From Pseudomonas sp. 8O (GTDB lineage Bacteria; Pseudomonadota; Gammaproteobacteria; Pseudomonadales; Pseudomonadaceae): DNA of 64,000 nt. Positions 58,427 to 64,000 of the stretch are shown here, piece by piece. The notes under the pieces were generated by a model. That model was given only the letters and a program-made list of their open reading frames with translations. It was not told the DNA's origin and ran no database searches. Each line of letters begins with the position of its first letter. Positions within the stretch are counted from its first letter, which is position 1. The stretch lies in contig NZ_LR733264.1 of assembly GCF_902506495.1 (NCBI RefSeq), forward strand, positions 124,001-188,000. Direction: 5' to 3'. Position numbers and translations under genes: made by a program.

Positions 58427-60046
58427 CTACAGCGCCTTGGCCATATCGCGCAGGACGAACTTCTGGATCTTGCCGGTGCTGGTCTTGGGCAACTGGGTGA
58501 AGACCACGGTCCTGGGCACCTTGAAGCCGGCCAGGTGGTCGCGGCAGAAGGTCATGATCTCGCTGTCGCTGGCTTGCTGACCGGTCTTCAGGGTGATGAA
58601 GGCGCAGGGCGTCTCGCCCCATTTCTCGTCCGGGCGCGCCACCACGGCCGCCTCCAGCACGGCGGGGTGGCGATAGAGCACGCCCTCGATTTCGATGGTG
58701 GAGATGTTCTCGCCGCCGGAGATGATGATGTCCTTGAGGCGGTCGCGGATTTCCACGTAGCCGTCGGCATGGCACACGCCCAGGTCGCCGGTGTGGAACC
58801 AGCCGCCCTCGAAGGCCTCGGCGGTGGCGCTGGGGTTCTTCAGGTAACCCTTCATCACGGTGTTGCCGCGCATGAAGATCTCGCCGATGGTCTGGCCATC
58901 GCGCGGCACCGGTTCCAGGGTTTTCGGGTCGGCGACCATCACCCCTTCAAGAGTCGGGTAGCGCACGCCCTGGCGCGCCTTGATGGTGGCGCGTTCCTCC
59001 AGCGGCAGTTCATCCCACTCGGCATGCCAGGCGCACAGGGTGACCGGGCCGTAGACTTCGGTGAGACCATAGACGTGGGTCACGGTGATGCCCATCTCTT
59101 CCACCGCACCGATCACCTTGGCCGGTGGTGCGGCGCCAGCCACCATGGCCTTGACCGGATGATCGATGGCGGCCTTGGCTTCGGGCGGCATGTTGACCAG
59201 GGCATTGAGCACGATGGGCGCGCCGCACAGGTGGGTGACCTGCTCGTCGCGGATCAGGGTGAGGATCTTCGCTGGGTCGACGCGGCGCAGGAACACATGC
59301 ACGCCGGCCAGGGCGGTGATGGTCCAGGGGTAGCACCAGCCGTTGCAGTGGAACATCGGCAGGGTCCACAGGTAGACCGGGTGGTTGCCCATGGCCCAGG
59401 TCATCTGGTTGCCCATGGCGTTGAGGAAGGCGCCACGGTGGTGATAGACCACGCCTTTCGGGTTACCGGTAGTGCCGGAGGTGTAGTTGAGGCTGATGGC
59501 CTGCCACTCGTCCGCCGGCCACTGCCAGGCGAACTCGGGGTCGCCTTCGGCGAGGAAGGCCTCGTAGTCCAGATCGCTGACGGCCTGGCCTTCGCCGTAC
59601 TCGGGGTCGTCGACATCGATTACCAGCGGCGGGTGGTAGAGCATGCCGATGGCGGCGTGGATCACGTCATGGAACTCGCGGTCGGCGATCACCACCTTGG
59701 CCTCGCCATGCTGCAGCATGAAGGAGATGGCCTCTGCATCCAGACGTACGTTGAGGGTGTTGAGCACTGCGCCGATCATCGGCACACCGAAGTGCGCTTC
59801 GAGCATGGCTGGGATGTTCGGCAACATCACCGCCACCGTATCGCCCTTGCCGATGCCACGGCCGGCCAGCGCCGAGGCCAGGCGCCGGCAGCGCGCGTAG
59901 GTTTCGGCCCAGTCGCGACGAATCGAACCATGCACCACTGCCGGGTAGTGTGGGTATATCGCCGCAGTGCGTTCGATGAAGCTCAGGGGGCTGAGGGCGA
60001 CATGGTTGACGGCGGCGCGGCCGAGGCCCTGCTCGTAGATCGACAT
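58427..60046 (-). CDS. Acyl-CoA synthetase (AMP-forming)
   Basis: Activates a carboxylic acid to its CoA ester via an acyl-adenylate. 539 aa. ANL-superfamily motifs in order: YTSGTTGNPKG (P-loop, about 189-199), YGLTEVYGP (about 325), GWFHTGDLG (about 415) and the C-terminal PKTSTGKIQK with the adenylation lysine. General resemblance to the medium-chain AlkK/DmdB group. Faces a divergent histidine kinase across a region with a CGGTAATG inverted repeat. Confidence 0.9.
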   Translation of the reverse strand: MSIYEQGLGRAAVNHVALSPLSFIERTAAIYPHYPAVVHGSIRRDWAETYARCRRLASALAGRGIGKGDTVAVMLPNIPAMLEAHFGVPMIGAVLNTLNVRLDAEAISFMLQHGEAKVVIADREFHDVIHAAIGMLYHPPLVIDVDDPEYGEGQAVSDLDYEAFLAEGDPEFAWQWPADEWQAISLNYTSGTTGNPKGVVYHHRGAFLNAMGNQMTWAMGNHPVYLWTLPMFHCNGWCYPWTITALAGVHVFLRRVDPAKILTLIRDEQVTHLCGAPIVLNALVNMPPEAKAAIDHPVKAMVAGAAPPAKVIGAVEEMGITVTHVYGLTEVYGPVTLCAWHAEWDELPLEERATIKARQGVRYPTLEGVMVADPKTLEPVPRDGQTIGEIFMRGNTVMKGYLKNPSATAEAFEGGWFHTGDLGVCHADGYVEIRDRLKDIIISGGENISTIEIEGVLYRHPAVLEAAVVARPDEKWGETPCAFITLKTGQQASDSEIMTFCRDHLAGFKVPRTVVFTQLPKTSTGKIQKFVLRDMAKAL

Positions 60047-60086
60047 GGCGGATACACCTTTGGCTGATTGTTAGCTCTGGTTATTC

Positions 60087-60127
60087 CGGTAATGATGCAG
60101 GCATTACCGAAGCTTTCTGGCGGTAAT
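60087..60127. promoter_or_regulatory. CGGTAATG inverted repeat between acyl-CoA synthetase and histidine kinase
   Basis: CGGTAATG (60087-60094), 7-bp spacer, CATTACCG (60102-60109): perfect inverted repeat. A third half-site CGGTAATT lies at 60121-60128. Fits a dimeric LuxR/FixJ-type response regulator; about 41 nt upstream of the synthetase ATG. Confidence 0.6.
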
Positions 60128-60187
60128 TTATAGGTCATTTCTTTTTTTTATGGAAGTTGTACCAAGGTTTTATAGAATAATTACTAT

Positions 60188-62098
60188 ATGAGTCTTTCGA
60201 GTGATCAGGCGGCCGTGCCGCTGCAGGCCTGGCTGCGTATCCAGCGCGAAGCGCCATCCCTCAACGAGCGGGCGGCGGCTTTGCGCCGCGCCGTGCTGGG
60301 TTGCCCACAGGTGCGCCAGGCCTGGTACCTGACCTGGCAGCCGGCCAGCCGTACCTATGCCCAGGACGACGGTGGCCCGCGCCTGCCGCCGGGGCAGGGC
60401 GATCCTCTGGCCGCCAGCGATCAGGAGTTGTTCGAGGCGCTGACGACACAGCCCTGCCTGAGCCTGGAAGCAGTGCGTCAACTGCCCTGCTGGCTGGCCG
60501 GGCGACTGCGCCGCGCCGCGATTCATCACGGCCAGGCGCTGGCGCTGAGTCTGGAGGAGGGTGGTGCCGGTCTGTTGCTGCTGCAGGTGGACGAAGACGC
60601 CGGTCTGCAATGGCTGCCCTGGCTGCGTGAGCTGCTGGCGCAACTGATCGCGCTGTCCGGCGGTATGGCGCGCAGCGCGCCGCTGCTATCGGCAGATCCG
60701 CAGCCGGCGCTGCTGCTCGATGAACAGGCGCGCCCGCTGGAGTTCAACCACGCGTTGCTGGCGCTGCTAGGCGAGCGCGCGTTGGCGCAGGTGGGCGCGC
60801 TGTTGCCGGTGAATCATGTGCCGCTGGTGCGTGCCTGTCTGGAGCAGGCCCGTGCCATCGAGGCGGTGGAGGCGCAGGACGGCGAGCGCATCCTGATCTG
60901 GAGCTTCATCCCCGACCTCGCCGAACGTCGCGTGCTGGCACGCTGCCGCGAAGCGACCCAGGAAATTCGCGAGCAGCGCGAAGCTGCGCGCGCACGCAGG
61001 CTGTATCGGCTGATCACCGAGAACACCACCGACCTGATTTCCCGGCATACGCCGGACGGCGTGTTTCTCGATGCCACGCCTGCAAGCTGGACGTTGCTCG
61101 GCTACTGGCCGGAAGAGTTGCGCGGCATGGCGGTCGACAGCCTGCTGCATCCCCAGGATCAACTGCAGCAGGCCAAGCAGGCGCGCGAGGCGCTGGAGCA
61201 GAACGGTTATCACACCATGACCTACCGCATCCGCCACCGCGACGGCCACTACCTGTGGTTCGAGACCGCCAGTCGCGCCATCCGCGAGACCTACACCGGC
61301 GCGGTGGTGGAGGTGGTCAGCGTTTCGCGCGATATCACCGCGCGTATCCATGCCGAAGAGAACAAGCGGCGTCTGGAGGACGAACTGGCACACACCACGC
61401 GTTTGATCACCCTGGGCGAGCTGGCGTCGGGCATCGCCCATGAGATCAACCAGCCGCTGGCGGCCGTGGTCAACTACGCCAGTGCCAGCCAGCGCTATCT
61501 GCAGGGCGTCGGCGGTGATCCGGCCGGTATCGACAAGGTGGCTCAGGGCCTGGCGCGCATCACCGAGCATGCCAACCACGCCGCGACGGTGATCAGGCGT
61601 CTGCGTGCCTTCCTGCGCAAGGGCCAAAGGCGCATGCAGGCGCTGAACCTGGCCGAGGTGGCACGTGAGGCCGTGCGTTTGTGCGCCTGGGAGGCGGGCG
61701 CGGCACAGGTGGCGGTCAGCGACGCCTTGCCGGACAATCTGCCGCTGGTATTCGCCGACCGTGTATTGCTCGAGCAGGTGTTGCTGAACCTGCTACGCAA
61801 TGCCATCGAGGCGAATCGCGACCAGCATCCAGGCAGCGCATCGCAGATACGCCTGGAGGCTCGTGAAGGCAACGGCAGCCTGACGATCAGGGTGATCGAC
61901 CAGGGACCGGGCGCCAGCGACGAGCAACTGGGCAAGCTGTTCACGCCGTTCTACACCAGCAAGGCGGACGGCCTGGGGCTGGGTCTGTCCATGAGTCGCA
62001 GTATCATCGAGGGTTTTGGTGGGGCGCTGGAGGCATTGCCGGCCGAGGGTGGCGGGTTGTGCCTGGAGTGTCGTTTGCCGCTGGGCAGAGAGGATTAG
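60188..62098 (+). CDS. Cytoplasmic PAS-containing sensor histidine kinase
   Basis: 636 aa with no transmembrane segment. N-terminal region of about 270 residues with weak sensor-domain character, a PAS domain (about 276-395: TENTTDLISRHTPDGVFLDATPASWTLLGY), HisKA with phospho-accepting H418 in GIAHEINQPLAAV, and an HPK4/FixL-like ATPase domain (LLRNAIEAN, DQGPGASDEQLGKLFTPFYTSKADGLGLGLS). No haem-ligand pattern recognised. No clear ribosome site before the ATG. Probably works with the response regulator 136 nt downstream. Confidence 0.87.
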   Translation: MSLSSDQAAVPLQAWLRIQREAPSLNERAAALRRAVLGCPQVRQAWYLTWQPASRTYAQDDGGPRLPPGQGDPLAASDQELFEALTTQPCLSLEAVRQLPCWLAGRLRRAAIHHGQALALSLEEGGAGLLLLQVDEDAGLQWLPWLRELLAQLIALSGGMARSAPLLSADPQPALLLDEQARPLEFNHALLALLGERALAQVGALLPVNHVPLVRACLEQARAIEAVEAQDGERILIWSFIPDLAERRVLARCREATQEIREQREAARARRLYRLITENTTDLISRHTPDGVFLDATPASWTLLGYWPEELRGMAVDSLLHPQDQLQQAKQAREALEQNGYHTMTYRIRHRDGHYLWFETASRAIRETYTGAVVEVVSVSRDITARIHAEENKRRLEDELAHTTRLITLGELASGIAHEINQPLAAVVNYASASQRYLQGVGGDPAGIDKVAQGLARITEHANHAATVIRRLRAFLRKGQRRMQALNLAEVAREAVRLCAWEAGAAQVAVSDALPDNLPLVFADRVLLEQVLLNLLRNAIEANRDQHPGSASQIRLEAREGNGSLTIRVIDQGPGASDEQLGKLFTPFYTSKADGLGLGLSMSRSIIEGFGGALEALPAEGGGLCLECRLPLGRED

Positions 62099-62106
62099 GT
62101 TGATCT

Positions 62107-62129
62107 GTAGGAGCCGGCTTGCCGGCGAT
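62107..62129. repeat. Single REP unit after the histidine kinase
   Basis: GTAGGAGCCGGCTTGCCGGC at 62107, same type as 3968-4025 but without a full inverted partner. Confidence 0.7.
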
Positions 62130-62234
62130 CAGGATTCGTGGCGCGACGCGAATCGGCGGAGTGTTCGCTGGCGCTCCTGAATCCGCCCTACGAGCGGCCG
62201 AGTCACGGATAACAACAAGAGGAGCTGCACTGGG

Positions 62235-62873
62235 ATGCAACAACTGGTTTATGTGGTCGATGACGACCAGGGCATGCTCGACTCGACCCTCTGGCTGCTG
62301 GAGTCGGTAGGCCTCAAGGGCGTGCCGTTCACTAGCGGTCGCGCCTTTCTCGAGGCCTGCGATGCGCTGGCCAATGCTTGCGTGCTGCTCGATGTGCGCA
62401 TGCCGGGTATGGGCGGCCTGAACGTGCAGGAGGAGATGCGTGCGCGCGGCATCGACCTACCGATCATCTTCGTCAGCGGCCATGCCGACGTACCCATAGT
62501 CGTGCGCGCGTTCAAGGCCGGCGCGGTGGATTTCATCGAGAAGCCCTACAACGAGCAATTGCTGCTCGACAGTGTGCAGCAGGCGCTGGAGCGTCGTGCG
62601 CCTCCGGTCCGGCTGGATCCGCGTCTGGCCGAAGTACAGGCACGGCTCGATCAACTCACCCCGCGCGAGCGTGACGTGCTGTTGCCATTGGTGCGCGGCT
62701 ACACCAACCGTGAAGTGGCCGAGCAACTCGATATCAGCGTGAAAACCGTCGACCTCTATCGCTCGCGGGTGATGAAGCGCATGCAGGCCGAAAGCCTGCC
62801 GGAGCTGGTGGGCATGGCGATTGCCGCCGGTCTGGTGGACAGCCTGGCGTTGCGTGAGCCGGCGCGCGCCTGA
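62235..62873 (+). CDS. FixJ/LuxR-type response regulator
   Basis: 212 aa. Receiver domain (about 1-120) with phospho-acceptor D53 in CVLLDVRMPGMGG, signalling tract IIFVSGHAD and KP at the end of FIEKPY; C-terminal LuxR-type helix-turn-helix (about 140-200: LTPRERDVLLPLVRGYTNREVAEQLDISVKTVDLYRSRVMKR). AACAACAA (62211-62218) next to AGGAG suggests Crc/Hfq control. Likely binds the CGGTAATG repeat upstream of the acyl-CoA synthetase. Confidence 0.9.
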   Translation: MQQLVYVVDDDQGMLDSTLWLLESVGLKGVPFTSGRAFLEACDALANACVLLDVRMPGMGGLNVQEEMRARGIDLPIIFVSGHADVPIVVRAFKAGAVDFIEKPYNEQLLLDSVQQALERRAPPVRLDPRLAEVQARLDQLTPRERDVLLPLVRGYTNREVAEQLDISVKTVDLYRSRVMKRMQAESLPELVGMAIAAGLVDSLALREPARA

Positions 62874-62877
62874 GTTT

Positions 62878-64000
62878 TCAGGCTGAGCCCTGGTGCAGGT
62901 CGAGGGTGGCTCGGCCATAGGCACCGATCTGTTCGACCGGCTGCGGGACGCCATACAGATAACCCTGGAAGTAGCGACAGCCCAGGCGTAGCAGGGCATC
63001 GCGCTGTGCCTGGCTCTCTACGCCTTCGGCGATGACGCGTAACTCCAGCGCCTGACCCAGGGCGAGAATGGTTCGCACGATGGCGGTGTCGCTGGCATTG
63101 TCGAGCAGATCGCGAACAAAGCTGCGGTCGATCTTCAACTGGTCGAGAGGCAGACGCTTCAGGTAGCTGAGCGATGAGTAGCCGGTGCCGAAGTCGTCCA
63201 GCGAGAAGCGCACGCCATGGGCTCTGAGCTGGACCATCTTGTTGATCAGCGCTTCGATATCCTGGACCAGCTGACTTTCGGTCAATTCCAGTTCCAGCCT
63301 GTTCGGGTTGGCTCCAGTCTCCTGCAGTGCAGCGAGCACGTCGGTGACGAAGTCCGGATGATGGAATTGGCGGGCGCTGACGTTGATCGCCACGGTCAGC
63401 GCGGCGCGCTGCGGGTCATTGGCCCATGTGGCGAGTTGCTGGCAGGCCGTGTGCAGAATCCAGCGGCCCATGGGCAGGATCAGTCCGGTGCTTTCCGCCA
63501 GCGGGATGAATTCGCCGGGTGGCACCAGACCGCGCTGCGGGTGTTGCCAGCGCACCAGCGCTTCGGCGCCGAGCAGCTCACCCTGTTCATCCACCTGCGG
63601 CTGGTAGTGCAGGAGCAACTGATCCTCGCTCAGTGCGCGGCGCAGTTCGTGCTCCAGGGTGGCGCGGGCGGCCAGCGCCTGCTGCATGCGCGGGTCGAAG
63701 AAGCACAGGGTATTGCGCCCGGCGGCCTTGGCTTCATACATGGCCAGATCGGCGTGCTTGAGCAGCTCCTCGGGTTTGTCGTGGGGTTGCGAGAACAATG
63801 CGACACCAATGCTGGCGCTGCCGCTGTGGCTGTAGCCTGGCAGCTCGAATGGCGTAGACAGCGCGCGCAGTAGTTTGTCGGCGACATGCTCGATAGCCGT
63901 GATGGCGGCCTGAGGCTCGGGGTCTAGGTTCTCCAGAATCAGTACGAATTCATCGCCGCCGAGGCGCGACAGGCTGTCTTCGAGGCGTACCTGATTGAGC
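62878..64000 (-). CDS. GGDEF-EAL c-di-GMP protein, N-terminus beyond the window
   Basis: Partial gene running off the right edge. The visible part has a GGDEF domain with an intact GGDEF active site and RLED inhibition site five residues before it (near 63950-63990), then a full EAL domain (EALVRW, NVSARQF, ELTES, DDFGTGYSSLSYL, AEGVE, QGYLYG). Both activities therefore look possible: cyclase and phosphodiesterase. Continuous open frame to base 64000; an apparent TTG start at 63798 is inside the GGDEF domain and not real. Stops 4 nt after the convergent response-regulator gene. Confidence 0.9.
   Translation of the reverse strand, partial: LNQVRLEDSLSRLGGDEFVLILENLDPEPQAAITAIEHVADKLLRALSTPFELPGYSHSGSASIGVALFSQPHDKPEELLKHADLAMYEAKAAGRNTLCFFDPRMQQALAARATLEHELRRALSEDQLLLHYQPQVDEQGELLGAEALVRWQHPQRGLVPPGEFIPLAESTGLILPMGRWILHTACQQLATWANDPQRAALTVAINVSARQFHHPDFVTDVLAALQETGANPNRLELELTESQLVQDIEALINKMVQLRAHGVRFSLDDFGTGYSSLSYLKRLPLDQLKIDRSFVRDLLDNASDTAIVRTILALGQALELRVIAEGVESQAQRDALLRLGCRYFQGYLYGVPQPVEQIGAYGRATLDLHQGSA

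Noticed and set aside
56974..60067. Two plus-strand frames of more than 500 codons over the permease and acyl-CoA synthetase
   Set aside because: Both are antisense to genes with complete family motifs and have shadow-type composition.
60188..62873. Oxygen-sensing FixL/FixJ identity
   Set aside because: The kinase is FixL-like in its ATPase class and the regulator FixJ-like, but I see no haem-binding PAS histidine pattern, so the oxygen role is not claimed.
63798..63800. TTG as the start of the EAL protein
   Set aside because: The frame continues upstream through a GGDEF active site to the window edge, so the real start is outside.

Overview
The window is chromosomal DNA of a GC-rich Pseudomonas. 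Gene content (ben and pca catabolism, quiC with its TetR and aroQ neighbours, the complete wsp operon, ppa, mpl-ubiX), GTAGGAGC-type REP elements and XylS/BenR-type promoter boxes all fit. The mix of repeat families suggests the P. mendocina/oleovorans branch, but that is inference. Almost every base is accounted for by typical, intact genes; no insertion sequence, prophage, tRNA, rRNA or CRISPR array was seen.

Region 1 (1-8.3 kb): benABCD-benK-benE-benF takes up benzoate and converts it to catechol, behind two BenR-type boxes. Region 2 (8.3-14.1 kb): pcaIJF and pcaBDC carry protocatechuate-derived carboxymuconate and beta-ketoadipate to acetyl-CoA plus succinyl-CoA. Region 3 (14.1-37 kb) is an expanded peripheral island: a KstD-like flavoprotein, an HBM-type chemoreceptor, an OprD porin, a TRAP transporter (dctPQM-like), pobA with its AraC regulator, a tripartite tricarboxylate-type transporter (tctBAC-like) with an IclR regulator, an uncharacterised Gfo/Idh plus TIM-barrel plus DMT-exporter trio, quiC (dehydroshikimate dehydratase), a TetR regulator, a shikimate-dehydrogenase-like gene and type II aroQ. 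These funnel 4-hydroxybenzoate and quinate/shikimate compounds to protocatechuate. Not in the window: pcaGH, pcaR, pcaK, benR, the catechol-branch cat genes and a quinate dehydrogenase.

Region 4 (37-45.5 kb) is wspABCDEF-wspR, a surface-sensing chemosensory system making c-di-GMP. Region 5 (45.5-53.6 kb) is mostly housekeeping (ppa, mtfA, GNAT, mpl, ubiX, a YceK-type lipoprotein, ybaK, a metallo-hydrolase) plus a protein that looks like a fused pseudo-phosphatase/pseudokinase. Region 6 (53.6-62.9 kb) is fatty-acid type metabolism (thiolase, acyl-CoA dehydrogenase, a permease, an acyl-CoA synthetase) next to a divergent cytoplasmic histidine kinase and FixJ-type regulator. The window ends inside a GGDEF-EAL gene.

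The most interesting signals are regulatory. Several short operator-like motifs recur only at promoters of the catabolic island: PcaR-like boxes at pcaI and at the TRAP operon, a paired IclR-palindrome plus ACTAACYRGTT box at both the IclR/tct intergenic region and quiC (with a third ACTAACYRGTT box at aroQ), and a GGAACTNNGTTC palindrome shared by the KstD-like gene and the Gfo/Idh trio. AAYAAYAA motifs of the Hfq/Crc type sit at the translation starts of many of these genes. Together they allow functional linking of otherwise unassigned transporters and enzymes.
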